Source of the DNA: Bacteroidaceae bacterium
Lineage (GTDB): Bacteria; Bacteroidota; Bacteroidia; Bacteroidales; Bacteroidaceae
Assembly: GCA_024699495.1 (NCBI GenBank)
Contig: JAILPK010000016.1
Location: forward strand, 1-35,449
Direction of reading: 5' to 3'
DNA length: 35,449 nt
Made by a program: the position numbers and the translations under genes. The notes under the pieces are model-generated. The model was not told the DNA's origin. It did not search any database and worked only from the letters and a program-made list of their open reading frames with translations. Numbering within the stretch: position 1 is the first letter of the stretch; every line of letters begins with the position of its first letter. Below, in pieces: positions 17,724-27,032 of the stretch.

Positions 17724-20700
17724 ATGAGAATTATTCTTTCACTGTTGATGGCAATTAGTTCCGCCATAAGTGTTCACGCAATTACTCCACTATGGTTGCG
17801 TCAGTCAGCAATTTCACCCGACGGCAACACAGTTGCTTTTGCATATAAAGGTGACATATACACGGTGGCAACCGCTGGAGGACAGGCACGTCAGCTCACT
17901 TCAAACAAATCCTTTGACGGACTCCCTTGTTGGTCACCAGACGGTAAAAAAATCGCTTTTCAGAGCGATCGTGAGGGGAGCCGGGACATTTGGGTGATGA
18001 GCGCTCAGGGCGAAGGTCTTACCCGTCTGACTACCCACTCGGGTACTGAAACACCGATGGGATGGCTTTCTGCCGATGAAGTGTTGTTTTCTGCAGCTGG
18101 ATGGCCGAGACCGGAAAGCCTGCAGTTTCCAGACGCTACATTCCCTCAGCTGTACAGGGTGCTTGCTAAAGAAGGACAACGACCCCGCAGAGTTGGGGAT
18201 ATAGCAGCCGGAAATATATGCGTCGGAGATGGTGGTGTCTTGTATTTCGATATGATCAAAGGATATGAAGACACATGGCGCAAGCACATGACTTCAAGCG
18301 TGGCACGCGACATCTGGCAGTGGGTTCCGGGAAAGAAAGGCGACCACGTAGGCAGTTTCAGCCAAGTAACCAAGACAGCATGCGATGACCGTAACCCTGT
18401 ATGTGTCGGCCAGACATTATTCTGGCTGAGTCAGCAGGACGGCACGTTTAACGTGTGGAGTGTACCCGTCAGCGGCGGAACCCCAAAGCAGCTTACCACA
18501 TTCAAGAATGATCCGGTTCGCTATCTCAGCGCTTCAAATTCAGGAACATTGTGTTTTTCGCAGAACGGTGAGTTATATACCCTTAAGCCGGGGGGCAAAC
18601 CGTCGAAACTCAACATAACCCTCGTTGGCGATATTGATGAGCGTGAGGTGCAGAAATGGCTCTCTTCATCCAGTGTTTCTGCCATAAGCCATTCCCCCAA
18701 AGGCAAAGAAATAGCCTTCATTATGAATGGCGATGTCTATGTGACCTCGCTCGACTATAAGACAACACGCCAGATCACATCAACCCCTGAGCGTGAGCGT
18801 GAGGTCTGCTTCGGAGTGGACGGGCGATCTGTAATCTATGACAGCGAGCGCGACGGAACTTGGAGTATCTATCAGACGTCTATAGTCAGCAAAGATGAAA
18901 AACAGTTTATTTACAGCACCGAATTAAAGGAAGAACGCCTTACCGACGGGCGAACCACATGCTTCCAGCCGGTTGTAAGTCCTGATGGAAAGAAAGTGGC
19001 ATTCCTGCGCAACCGGACGGAAATATGTGTGTTAGACTTGAAATCCAAGGCGCTCACGACCGTGATGCCAGGCAAGTGGCAGTATTCATATAGCGATGGA
19101 GACCAGAGTTTTTCGTGGAGCCCTGATTCCAAATGGCTGCTGTCTGAATACATTGGCACCGGCGGATGGAACCACACCGATATTGCACTTGTTCCAGCAA
19201 ACGGCAAGGGAGAGATTGTCAATCTCACCAATAGCGGATACAACGAGGGCAACGCCAGATGGGTACTTGGCGGCAAAGCATTCATTTTCACATCCGACCG
19301 CGACGGATATCGCAGCCATGGCTCGTGGGGAGCAGAAGGAGACGAATATATTTGTTTCCTGGAACGCGAGGCATTTGAGCACTTCAGTCTGAACAAGGAA
19401 GAGCGGGAGCTTGACAAGCAGCGCCGCGACGAGGAAAAGAAAAAGAAAGACGAAGAAAAGAAGAAAGCAAAAGAAAAAGCAGGCAAGAAGAAGCCTGAAC
19501 AAATAAAGAAGGACAGCATAGAGCAGGCCCGCAAAGATAGCATTGAGGCAATGAAAGTGAATTTCGACCTCACGAATCTCGAGCAGCGCACTGTGCGTCT
19601 GACCACCGGAAGCAGCAGAATGGGTGATGCCGTTCTGAACAAAGAGGCCACAAAACTCTATTATGTAGCCGCATATCAGGCTGGAGTGGCCCTTTGGGAA
19701 GTGGATCTGGAGAAGCAGAGCACAACGCTGAAAGCCAAAGGGGTGAGCGGCGGTTTTGACCTGACTAAAGATGCGGAAAATGCCTATCTCATACAAGGCG
19801 GTCAGATAAAGAAACTGAAACTAAGCGACGGCAGTTTGAATACAATCAACTTCGAAGCGTATGCGACACGTCGTCCGGCGGACTATCGGGCATACTTGCT
19901 TGAACACATGTGGCGCCAGATGAAAGAAAAAGTCTTCGACCCGAATATGAACGGAGCCGACTGGGATGCAATTCACGAGCGCTACAGACGCTTCCTACCG
20001 CATATCAACAACGGATATGATTTCAGCGAACTGGCATCTGAAATGCTTGGCGAAGTCAACGTCAGCCACACTGGGTGCCGCTACCGTCCTTCCAACTCTG
20101 CCCTCAGAACAGCTGACCTCGGCATCTTGATTGATGATGATTTCGAGGGCGACGGAATTAAAATTGCTGAGGTCATCGAAGGTACTCCTCTCGATATCAA
20201 GGGAAATGTCAAGGCGGGGGATATCATCACTCATATTGACGGCCAGCAAATTAAAGCCAATCTGGATTACAACTCTTTGCTCGAAGGCAAACAAGGCCGA
20301 TATACCCGCCTGACCATCAGCGGAGGCAAGAGCGGCAAGCACGACGTCGTAATCCGCCCCAATGGCGAAACAAGCACACTTATGTATGAGCGTTGGCGCC
20401 GCCGTCTGGAAGCATACGTGGACAGCCTCTCCAAGGGGCGTCTGGCTTATGTGCATATCGAAGCTATGAACTCACCCAGCTTCCGTCATCTGTACCGAAA
20501 CCTGCTCAACGACCGCAACCGCAACCGCGAAGCTGCTATCATCGACACGCGTCATAACGGTGGCGGCTCGCTCCACAATGATGTTCTTGTGCTCCTTTCC
20601 GGGCATGAGAATTTCAAAGAAATGCCACGTGGACAATATGTCGGAACAGATCCATATAATCGCTGGACCAAACCTTCATGTATGCTTATCGGAGAAGACA

Positions 20701-20978
20701 ACTACTCAAATGCACACGGAACGCCATGGGTTTATCGCGAGAATAAGGTAGGTAAGCTCATTGGAGCCCCTGTTCCAGGGACAATGACCTCTGTGTGGTG
20801 GGAAACCATCGACAATTATGTCTTTGGCATCCCGATGGTAGTTCGCGTTGATGCCCAAGGCGGAGAACTGGAAAACACCCAGCTCGAGCCTGACATTCTC
20901 ATATACAACGACCCTGCGGATGTCATTCGGGGGCGTGACGCACAACTCGAAACAGCTGTGCAGACTATGCTTAAATAA
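17724..20978 (+). CDS. Exported tricorn-like S41 protease with PD40 beta-propeller
   Basis: The 1084-residue protein has a signal peptide (MRIILSLLMAISSAISVHA). Residues about 25-560 contain TolB/PD40 propeller repeats such as ISPDGNTVAFAYKGDIYTV and WSPDGKKIAFQSDREGSRDIWV. Residues about 555-610 are a Lys/Glu-rich, probably coiled segment. A second propeller part follows to about 720. The tricorn core and PDZ come next (GILIDDDF...GIKIAEVIEGTPLDIKGNVKAGDIITHIDGQQI, about 798-835), then the S41 catalytic region: His about 782 in NVSHTGCRYRP, DTRHNGGGS (about 941) and a Ser-Asn-Ala in DNYSNAHGTPW (about 993). The triad therefore looks complete. It likely degrades peptides in the periplasm. The ThiE-like gene starts 15 nt later. 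Confidence 0.93.
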   Translation: MRIILSLLMAISSAISVHAITPLWLRQSAISPDGNTVAFAYKGDIYTVATAGGQARQLTSNKSFDGLPCWSPDGKKIAFQSDREGSRDIWVMSAQGEGLTRLTTHSGTETPMGWLSADEVLFSAAGWPRPESLQFPDATFPQLYRVLAKEGQRPRRVGDIAAGNICVGDGGVLYFDMIKGYEDTWRKHMTSSVARDIWQWVPGKKGDHVGSFSQVTKTACDDRNPVCVGQTLFWLSQQDGTFNVWSVPVSGGTPKQLTTFKNDPVRYLSASNSGTLCFSQNGELYTLKPGGKPSKLNITLVGDIDEREVQKWLSSSSVSAISHSPKGKEIAFIMNGDVYVTSLDYKTTRQITSTPEREREVCFGVDGRSVIYDSERDGTWSIYQTSIVSKDEKQFIYSTELKEERLTDGRTTCFQPVVSPDGKKVAFLRNRTEICVLDLKSKALTTVMPGKWQYSYSDGDQSFSWSPDSKWLLSEYIGTGGWNHTDIALVPANGKGEIVNLTNSGYNEGNARWVLGGKAFIFTSDRDGYRSHGSWGAEGDEYICFLEREAFEHFSLNKEERELDKQRRDEEKKKKDEEKKKAKEKAGKKKPEQIKKDSIEQARKDSIEAMKVNFDLTNLEQRTVRLTTGSSRMGDAVLNKEATKLYYVAAYQAGVALWEVDLEKQSTTLKAKGVSGGFDLTKDAENAYLIQGGQIKKLKLSDGSLNTINFEAYATRRPADYRAYLLEHMWRQMKEKVFDPNMNGADWDAIHERYRRFLPHINNGYDFSELASEMLGEVNVSHTGCRYRPSNSALRTADLGILIDDDFEGDGIKIAEVIEGTPLDIKGNVKAGDIITHIDGQQIKANLDYNSLLEGKQGRYTRLTISGGKSGKHDVVIRPNGETSTLMYERWRRRLEAYVDSLSKGRLAYVHIEAMNSPSFRHLYRNLLNDRNRNREAAIIDTRHNGGGSLHNDVLVLLSGHENFKEMPRGQYVGTDPYNRWTKPSCMLIGEDNYSNAHGTPWVYRENKVGKLIGAPVPGTMTSVWWETIDNYVFGIPMVVRVDAQGGELENTQLEPDILIYNDPADVIRGRDAQLETAVQTMLK

Positions 20979-20993
20979 AACCCATATTCAGTT

Positions 20994-21602
20994 ATGAAAT
21001 TATACCTCCTTTCTACGCCTGACTTCTTTGTAGAAGAAGACAAAATCATCACCACTCTGTTCGAAGAGGGGTTGGATGGCTTTCATATGCGAAAGTCTGG
21101 AGCAGAACCAATTTATTCTGAACGCCTGCTTACACTTATTCCGGAAGAATGGCATTCACGCATTACTGTTCATGACAACTTCTATCTGAAAGAGGAGTTC
21201 GGTCTGAGGGGCATTCATCTTAGTGAGGAACACCCTACCCCACCCAGTAACTACCGCGGTCAGCTGAGCCGTTCCATTCATTCTATAGAGGATTTGCAAA
21301 AACAGCGTGAGGGGATGGACTATGTGTTCCTTTCACCTGTATTTGACAGTATTTCAAAACCGGAGCGCAAGGCTGCATACACTGACAAACAGCTCTATGA
21401 AGCTACGCGCCAGGGACTGATTGACCGCAAGGTCATGGCTGCCGGAGGCATCAATGCCGATACGTTACCGAAGCTTAAAGACTATGGTTTCGGAGGCGCT
21501 GTCATCCTGGGCGACCTGTGGCACCGGTTCAACATCCATTCCGGCCTTGATTATAAAGAGGTGATAGGTCACTTCCGCAAACTCCGCAAAGCCGCTCAGT
21601 AA
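20994..21602 (+). CDS. Thiamine-phosphate synthase-like protein (ThiE/TenI fold)
   Basis: The 202-residue TIM-barrel protein begins MKLYLLSTPDFF and keeps the ThiE landmarks: FHMRKSGA near residue 30 (where ThiE has 'vqlReK'), VHDNFYLKEEFGLRGIHLSEEH, RSIHSIEDLQ, DYVFLSPVFDSISKP and AAGGINADTLPKLKDYGFGGAVILGDLW (about 149-174). It is slightly short, and 'RLN' and 'G.HLgq.D' are altered to HDN and GIHLSEEH, so it may be a ThiE paralogue rather than the main enzyme. No thiamine genes or TPP riboswitch lie nearby. It seems to be cotranscribed with the tricorn-like protease, with no evident functional link. Confidence 0.82.
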   Translation: MKLYLLSTPDFFVEEDKIITTLFEEGLDGFHMRKSGAEPIYSERLLTLIPEEWHSRITVHDNFYLKEEFGLRGIHLSEEHPTPPSNYRGQLSRSIHSIEDLQKQREGMDYVFLSPVFDSISKPERKAAYTDKQLYEATRQGLIDRKVMAAGGINADTLPKLKDYGFGGAVILGDLWHRFNIHSGLDYKEVIGHFRKLRKAAQ

Positions 21603-21628
21603 CAGACATCTCTCCACTGCCGAAATAA

Positions 21629-21646
21629 TGATTTTGACAAATCATA
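21629..21646. other. Small AT-rich hairpin between the ThiE-like gene and prs
   Basis: ATGATTT (21629-21635) and AAATCAT (21640-21646) form a perfect 7-bp stem with a 4-nt loop. It may be a weak terminator or an operator upstream of prs; no T-run follows. Confidence 0.35.
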
Positions 21647-21702
21647 ATCTTCCTCAATTATAGAAACCATTAATTAAAGATTGTCACTCAATCCCCAAAT
21701 AA

Positions 21703-22635
21703 ATGAATAACTTCCTCGTCTTTTCCGGCTCGGCCACCCGTTATCTGACCGAAAAGATTTGTGCCAGCCTTGGCGTTCCGATGGGTAAAATCAATTTTAC
21801 CAAGTTCAGCGATGGAGAATTTGGCGTCAGCTATGAAGAAAGCATACGCGGACGCGACATTTTCATTGTGCAGAGCACCTTCCCAAACGCAGACAATCTC
21901 ATGGAACTGCTTCTGATGATTGACGCTGCCAAGCGCGCTTCCGCACGAACTATAAATGCCGTTATACCCTATTTCGGATGGGCACGTCAGGACCGCAAGG
22001 ACCGTCCGCGTGTGGCTATTGGTGCCAAACTTGTCGCTGATATGCTTACTGTAGCAGGCATCGACCGAATCATTACGATGGACTTGCACGCAGACCAAGA
22101 ACAGGGATTCTTCGATTGCCCTGTGGATCACCTATACGCCTCCAGCGTCCTACTCCCCTATGTCCAGAGCCTCAATCTGGAGAATATAGTAATTGCCGCT
22201 CCTGACATGGGTTCCAGCAAACGTGCGAGCACTTATTCCAAGTATCTGCAATGTCCTCTCGTTCTGTGTAACAAGACTCGTGAACGCGCCAACCAAGTGT
22301 CCTCAATGCAAATTATCGGCGAAGTAGATGGTGCCAACGTTGTAATTGTTGACGACATGGTTGATACGGCGGGAACAATTACGATGGCAGCAAATATAAT
22401 GATGGAAAATGGAGCGAAGAGCGTGCGCGCCATCGCGTCACACTGTGTGATGAGCGGTCCGGCCTCTGAACGCATAAATGCTTCAGCTCTTGAGGAGATG
22501 GTATTCACCGACTCCATTCCATATGACTTCTCAAAAAGTTCCAAGGTTCATCAGATTAGCATTGCAGACCTGATTGCTGAGACCATACGCCGCGTGCAAA
22601 GCAACGAGAGCATTTCCTCACAGTATCTGATTTAG
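21703..22635 (+). CDS. prs: Ribose-phosphate pyrophosphokinase (PRPP synthetase)
   Basis: The 310-residue enzyme makes PRPP from ribose-5-phosphate and ATP for nucleotide, His, Trp and NAD synthesis. Family landmarks include KFSDGEFGVSYEESIRGRDIFIVQST, YFGWARQDRKDRPRVAIGAKLVADML, the divalent-metal site DLHADQEQGFF (about 127) and the PRPP loop VIVDDMVDTAGT (about 214-225). Length is normal. Its stop overlaps by a few bases the stop of the convergent symporter gene. The link to NAD synthetase upstream is metabolically sensible, but adjacency may be chance. Confidence 0.97.
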   Translation: MNNFLVFSGSATRYLTEKICASLGVPMGKINFTKFSDGEFGVSYEESIRGRDIFIVQSTFPNADNLMELLLMIDAAKRASARTINAVIPYFGWARQDRKDRPRVAIGAKLVADMLTVAGIDRIITMDLHADQEQGFFDCPVDHLYASSVLLPYVQSLNLENIVIAAPDMGSSKRASTYSKYLQCPLVLCNKTRERANQVSSMQIIGEVDGANVVIVDDMVDTAGTITMAANIMMENGAKSVRAIASHCVMSGPASERINASALEEMVFTDSIPYDFSKSSKVHQISIADLIAETIRRVQSNESISSQYLI

Positions 22636-24122
22636 TCAGCAGCTGACGGTTGCCGGCTTTCTGAATGTCGCTCACCTTCTTTGGGTTCTGAAAATATAAA
22701 CAGCCCGAGGAAGGTGAGCGATGCGTTTAGCAGCAACAGCTCATAGCTGAAATGATAATTCCAAAGCAGAGGGGCGAGATAATCCAGCAATGCACAAATC
22801 AAAGGTGAGAGCACAGCGATAAACGGAACAGCACTGTCCGAGGCCTTCCTGCCAGTAAACAGGCCGAAAGAAAACAAGCCAAGCAGAGGGCCATAAGTAT
22901 ATCCGGCCATCCTGTAAATAGTATCAATTACGGTTCCGCTTCCGGCAAAATGAAAAACAGCTATGCATAGCGCAAAGGTGAGGGCTACCATAGTGTGTAC
23001 TCTGTAACGAGTCTTTACGGCTTCGGCATTACTCACACCCTTTTCCTCCAGCTGAAGCAAATCAACACAGATACTGGTGGTTAGAGAGGTCATTGCGCTG
23101 TCGGCACTCGAGAGGGCTGCTGCTGCGATGCCAATTGTAAAGGGGAACACAACCATCTCTCCGAGAGCGCCGCTGCCTACCAGCATCGGAAGCAGACGGT
23201 CGCCAGAGTCCGGAGTCGCGATTCCCTCTTGTGCAGCAAAGGTATAGAGTAATACACCGAGAGCAAGAAAGAGAAAATTCACAGGAATAAAACAGACTCC
23301 ATAGAGACACATGTCTTTCTGAGCATCAGTCAATGATTTGCAGGTGAGGTTTTTCTGCATCATATCCTGGTCAAGCCCACTCATAACGATTGTGATAAAA
23401 GCTCCGTTAATGAATTGCCGCCAGAAGAATTGTGTGCTGGCAACATCCCAACAGAACATCTCTCCCATCGGACTCCCGGCAATAGTATCTGCTACGCCCG
23501 GCAGAGTCAAATTCATCTTGTCTGCCACTGCCCATATCACGCAAACAGTTGCTGCAAGCATACAGAATGTCTGCAGGGCATCCGTACGGACAATATTCTC
23601 TATTCCGCCGCGACGAGTATAGAGAAAGATGGCACCGAGAACAGCCAAGACTGTCAGCCAAAACGGCAATCCCAGCGGGCCTATTGCCATTTCGTGTAAA
23701 ACAACACAAGCAAGATAAAGACGAGCCGCAGCCCCGGTCAGCTTGCTCAGCAGGAAGAATACGGCCCCTGTAACATGACTCCTTCGGCCGAAGCGCTGGG
23801 CCAGATAGCTGTATATGCTGGTGAGTCTGAGACGATAATATAGCGGCAGCAGAATGAAGGCAATAGCTATATATCCGGCAAAAAAACCGATGCACATCTG
23901 GATATATGTCATCCCGTTGGAGGCCACCCAGCCCGGAACGCTGACCAGACTCACTCCGCTGATGCTGGCTCCGATCATGCCAAAGGCTACAAGAAGCCAC
24001 GGAGAGCGCCTCCCGGCTCTGAAGAAAGCATTATTGTCACCTTTCGACTTGGCCATCCATACAAAAAGGATTAGAACCAGAATGTATATGGCCAAGGCAG
24101 AAAAGACTAAGAACTGTAGCAA
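22632..24122 (-). CDS. Sodium:solute symporter (SSS family)
   Basis: This 496-residue membrane protein has about 13 hydrophobic spans and SSS features: GRRSPWLLVAFGMIGASISGVSLVSVPGW in TM1-2, the SKLTGAAARLYLACVVLHE and GLDQDMMQKNLTCKSLTDAQKDM segments (cf. 'qr.ls.ks...a'), and AAALSSADSAMTSLTTSICVDLL, a hallmark region for Na+ binding. The start is TTG at 24122 (MLQFLVFSALAIYIL); the next Met lies inside the first membrane span. It starts 2 nt after the stop of the kinase-RapZ gene, so the two are coupled, which suggests it may import a sugar or amino sugar acted on by that kinase (inference). The substrate cannot be read from sequence. Confidence 0.93.
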   Translation of the reverse strand: MLQFLVFSALAIYILVLILFVWMAKSKGDNNAFFRAGRRSPWLLVAFGMIGASISGVSLVSVPGWVASNGMTYIQMCIGFFAGYIAIAFILLPLYYRLRLTSIYSYLAQRFGRRSHVTGAVFFLLSKLTGAAARLYLACVVLHEMAIGPLGLPFWLTVLAVLGAIFLYTRRGGIENIVRTDALQTFCMLAATVCVIWAVADKMNLTLPGVADTIAGSPMGEMFCWDVASTQFFWRQFINGAFITIVMSGLDQDMMQKNLTCKSLTDAQKDMCLYGVCFIPVNFLFLALGVLLYTFAAQEGIATPDSGDRLLPMLVGSGALGEMVVFPFTIGIAAAALSSADSAMTSLTTSICVDLLQLEEKGVSNAEAVKTRYRVHTMVALTFALCIAVFHFAGSGTVIDTIYRMAGYTYGPLLGLFSFGLFTGRKASDSAVPFIAVLSPLICALLDYLAPLLWNYHFSYELLLLNASLTFLGLFIFSEPKEGERHSESRQPSAAD

Positions 24123-24124
24123 AA

Positions 24125-25636
24125 CTATTCAGGTAAAAAGGTTTGTGTTATCTTCTGCTCACGATGTATCAAGGTAATCCTTATGCCATATTTGGCATGC
24201 AGATGTTCTGCCAGATGTTGAGCAGAATAGACACTGCGGTGTTGCCCTCCTGTACATCCGAAAGAGAACATCAGGTCGGTGAATCCCCGTTGAATATAGC
24301 GCTCCACATGGCTGTCTGCGAGCCGATAAACGCTTTTCAGGAAAGTGATTATTTCGCCGTCGTCCTCGAGAAATCGGATTACAGGTTCATCCAGTCCGGT
24401 CAGATTCTTATACGGCTCATAACGCCCGGGGTTATGCGTACTGCGACAGTCAAAGACATATCCGCCTCCGTTTCCGCTCTCATCCTCAGGTATGCCTCGT
24501 TTAAACGAAAAAGAAAAGATGCGGACATGAAGCCTTGGAGCTTCTTTCCGGGCTGTTGTTTCGACCTTACCCGCATCTTTCAGCGCCGCAGGCGCAGGTT
24601 CAGGAATCTGCTTGTCTGATTTGCATTCTTCTTTTTTGCTGTCTGCGAGTAAGGCAAGCACCTCTCTTAGATAAGAGGGGATATTCAGTTCGTTGCCATC
24701 TTCAAGCAGCTTACGCAGATTGGCCAGGGCGGGAGCAATGCTGTTTATGAAATGCTGTTTGCGTTCAAAATATCCTCGGTATCCGTAGGCCCCGAGCACC
24801 TGCAGGTTGCGGAACAGGACAAACAGTCGCAAGCGTTTGCGGAACATGCCTTCGTCAACATCGGCATAATTCCTGAGGGCTGCGATGTAAGTATCCACAA
24901 GCTCCTGCCTCAATGCATCTGAATAACATGCTGAAGCCTGCCATGCAAAACTTGCCACGTCATATTCCAAAGGCCCTCTTCTTCCTCCCTGGAAATCTAT
25001 GAAAGCTGGCGTGTTGTCACCCAAGAGCATAACGTTCCGAGCCTGGAAATCGCGATACAGAAAGGTCGTGGCCGACGAGTCTGAAAGTTGGTGGGAGAAT
25101 TCCCTGAAGGCTTCTTCGAGACGCAGCTCATGAAAATCTATTCCTGATGGTTTAAGAAAACAGTATTTGAAATAATTCAAGTCGAAAGACACATTTGTGC
25201 CATCCATTTCCTGCTGAGGGTAACAGCGCGAGAAATCCAGCCCCTCGGCTCCAGCCACCTGAATCTTGGGCAACTCTTTTATTGTCTTCAACAGCAGTTC
25301 TTTCTCCTCTTCATCATATATGCCGCCAAGTTCGCGGCCGTTCCGTATTGCATCAAACAGAGAGCGTGTTCCAAAGTCTTCCTGAAGATAGCGCAGGCGA
25401 TCCCTGCTCACGGCAAACACCTCTGGCACCCGAATGCCTTTGGAGCGGAAATGTTCCGAGAGATAGACAAAGGCATCATTCTCTTCGCATGATGTCCCGA
25501 TGACCCCTATCAGAGAATGTCCATCCTTGTCAGTAAACCGAACATATTGACGGTTCGACCCGGCCGCATTTATCATAGCGACGTCTTTGGGTTCACCTCC
25601 GACGTAAGAATTATATAGTTGAATGAGTTGTTGCAT
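24125..25636 (-). CDS. AmgK-like sugar kinase fused to RapZ C-terminal domain
   Basis: The 503-residue protein has two parts. Residues about 15-310 are an aminoglycoside-phosphotransferase-fold kinase close to the AmgK type (anomeric N-acetylmuramate/N-acetylglucosamine kinases): FLYRDFQARNVML (about 191-203; Tyr replaces the usual His of the HxD...N motif) and AFIDFQGGRRGPLEYDVASF, which matches the AmgK 'IDFQDa..GP..YDl.SL' metal motif. Residues about 310-368 are a charged linker. Residues about 370-500 match the RapZ C-terminal domain: IFSFSFKRGIP, YVFDCRSTHNPG, LTGLDEPV, FLKSVY and FSFGCTGGQHRSVYSAQHLAEHL, the region that binds GlcN6P in E. coli RapZ. The RapZ P-loop kinase half is absent. 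It probably phosphorylates a wall-derived amino sugar, with the RapZ part sensing (inference). No MurU-type nucleotidyltransferase gene is adjacent. Confidence 0.88.
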   Translation of the reverse strand: MQQLIQLYNSYVGGEPKDVAMINAAGSNRQYVRFTDKDGHSLIGVIGTSCEENDAFVYLSEHFRSKGIRVPEVFAVSRDRLRYLQEDFGTRSLFDAIRNGRELGGIYDEEEKELLLKTIKELPKIQVAGAEGLDFSRCYPQQEMDGTNVSFDLNYFKYCFLKPSGIDFHELRLEEAFREFSHQLSDSSATTFLYRDFQARNVMLLGDNTPAFIDFQGGRRGPLEYDVASFAWQASACYSDALRQELVDTYIAALRNYADVDEGMFRKRLRLFVLFRNLQVLGAYGYRGYFERKQHFINSIAPALANLRKLLEDGNELNIPSYLREVLALLADSKKEECKSDKQIPEPAPAALKDAGKVETTARKEAPRLHVRIFSFSFKRGIPEDESGNGGGYVFDCRSTHNPGRYEPYKNLTGLDEPVIRFLEDDGEIITFLKSVYRLADSHVERYIQRGFTDLMFSFGCTGGQHRSVYSAQHLAEHLHAKYGIRITLIHREQKITQTFLPE

Positions 25637-25656
25637 ATATTAATTATGGAAATGCT

Positions 25657-26847
25657 TTATTCTTTATGTCTCCAGATGGCGTTAACCCTACGGCGGATTG
25701 CGATGATGTTGAATATGGAAACCAATGTGAAGATGGCGCACCCACTCATGACTGAGGTGAAAAGCGATGCCTCCTGTATCTGCGGGAACATAGACCAGAG
25801 CAGATTCATATACTGCGAACGAATCCACAGCAGCAGCGCGATTGCAATAACAAGCACAAGCAGGTTCATAGCGACAGTAAGAAGCTGATATGGGCGGCTC
25901 ACACGCGCCGGCGAGTAACCTATCAGCAGCAGATTCTCCAGTTTGGTGGTGTTCTTCTGCAACAACAGATACACGCTGAGCATAAGGATATAGAATGAGA
26001 GAATACTGATGAGCAAGCCGATGGCGAGAACAATTCCCGTAACTATCTTCAGGAAATAAGTCAGTCTGCCGGCTTCCAGCTGGTCGTTCTCCATCTCATA
26101 TCCCCGCTCGCCGATATATCTGGCAATATCGTGGTCTGTTGGGTTTGTGACCTCAATGATGAGACGCGTCGGAGCCGTGTCTGAATCTGGGGCCAGACGG
26201 CTATTGCTCCACTCCATGAAGTCTTCGGGCACAAGAATGGTGTTCAGCCGTGACGAGAAGCCGATCACACGTCCCTTCAGACGCTCTTCCTGCCCGTTCC
26301 CGCTCAGCCGAATATCCATCGGTATCATCCCCACGACGCCTTCTGTCAGCCGCGGCAGCGACTGGCTCTGTGCAAACCCGAAATTATATATCGCCAGATA
26401 TGAGCGCGGCAGAATTATCGGAACCTCACGCCCCGAGGGGTTGAAATGCCAACTGGAGGCGTCGGTATCAACGAAATCTGAAGGGACGCTCTCGAAGAAC
26501 ATATCTGTTCCAAAGGACAGTCCGCCCACTCCCAACGAGGCATAGACCTTATACTGCGAGGCGGTGAATACCCCTACCTTACGGGTAAAACGCTGTGCCC
26601 GGATATCTTCAATATCATTCTCACTGAAGGTGTTCGCCTCCCCCATCAGCGATGATACAGCGGTGATTTTCTTGGACAGAATCAGATATGTTCTGCTTAT
26701 TAAGCCGTCATCTTCGGTAAATACAGGTATGACGTCGCGATAAAACTGAATGCTTATCAGCACTATCAGCATACCAACCAGATTGGCAGTAAAGAAACCG
26801 ACAAATTGACTTACGCTAATATGCTGACGTAGTAATTTCCAAATCAT
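25657..26847 (-). CDS. FtsX/MacB-like ABC transporter permease
   Basis: The 396-residue protein has one N-terminal span (about 15-35: FVGFFTANLVGMLIVLISIQF), a periplasmic region of about 220 residues and three C-terminal spans (about 268-295, 325-350 and 362-385), the FtsX/LolC/MacB topology. The phrase LENLLLIGYSPARVSRPYQLLTVAMN between the second and third spans is the typical 'lr.lGas...i...f' coupling helix contacting the ATPase. The matching ATPase lies upstream after a 185-nt gap. That gap has a 6-bp stem (26937-26960) but no clear promoter. The kinase-RapZ gene starts 20 nt downstream. Export or mechanotransmission is inferred; the substrate is unknown. Confidence 0.85.
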   Translation of the reverse strand: MIWKLLRQHISVSQFVGFFTANLVGMLIVLISIQFYRDVIPVFTEDDGLISRTYLILSKKITAVSSLMGEANTFSENDIEDIRAQRFTRKVGVFTASQYKVYASLGVGGLSFGTDMFFESVPSDFVDTDASSWHFNPSGREVPIILPRSYLAIYNFGFAQSQSLPRLTEGVVGMIPMDIRLSGNGQEERLKGRVIGFSSRLNTILVPEDFMEWSNSRLAPDSDTAPTRLIIEVTNPTDHDIARYIGERGYEMENDQLEAGRLTYFLKIVTGIVLAIGLLISILSFYILMLSVYLLLQKNTTKLENLLLIGYSPARVSRPYQLLTVAMNLLVLVIAIALLLWIRSQYMNLLWSMFPQIQEASLFTSVMSGCAIFTLVSIFNIIAIRRRVNAIWRHKE

Positions 26848-27032
26848 TCTCTTTATATTTATGTTCCTTCGGAATCATCGGCAAGCATGCGTGGTAGGGG
26901 CTTACCGGATAAGTGAAGATTATTGAAACATCTGGGATGTAAGGCTCTCTTTTTTTACATATTTCCTGCGGATGAACAACAAATGGAATTATGTTGCCTG
27001 CAGATAAACGAGATTCAGCAAACTATTGAGAC

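Noticed and set aside
18911..19796. Two overlapping antisense frames of about 240 codons inside the tricorn-like gene
   Set aside because: They run opposite the Lys/Glu-rich coil, which gives long Ser/Phe/Leu-rich antisense frames by base composition.
20979..21020. TPP riboswitch before the ThiE-like gene
   Set aside because: Only 15 nt separate it from the preceding stop, too short for the aptamer.
26937..26960. Stem ATGTAA/TTACAT with T-run in the ATPase-permease gap
   Set aside because: The T-run lies inside the loop and not after the stem, so it does not act as a terminator for either strand by the usual rule.
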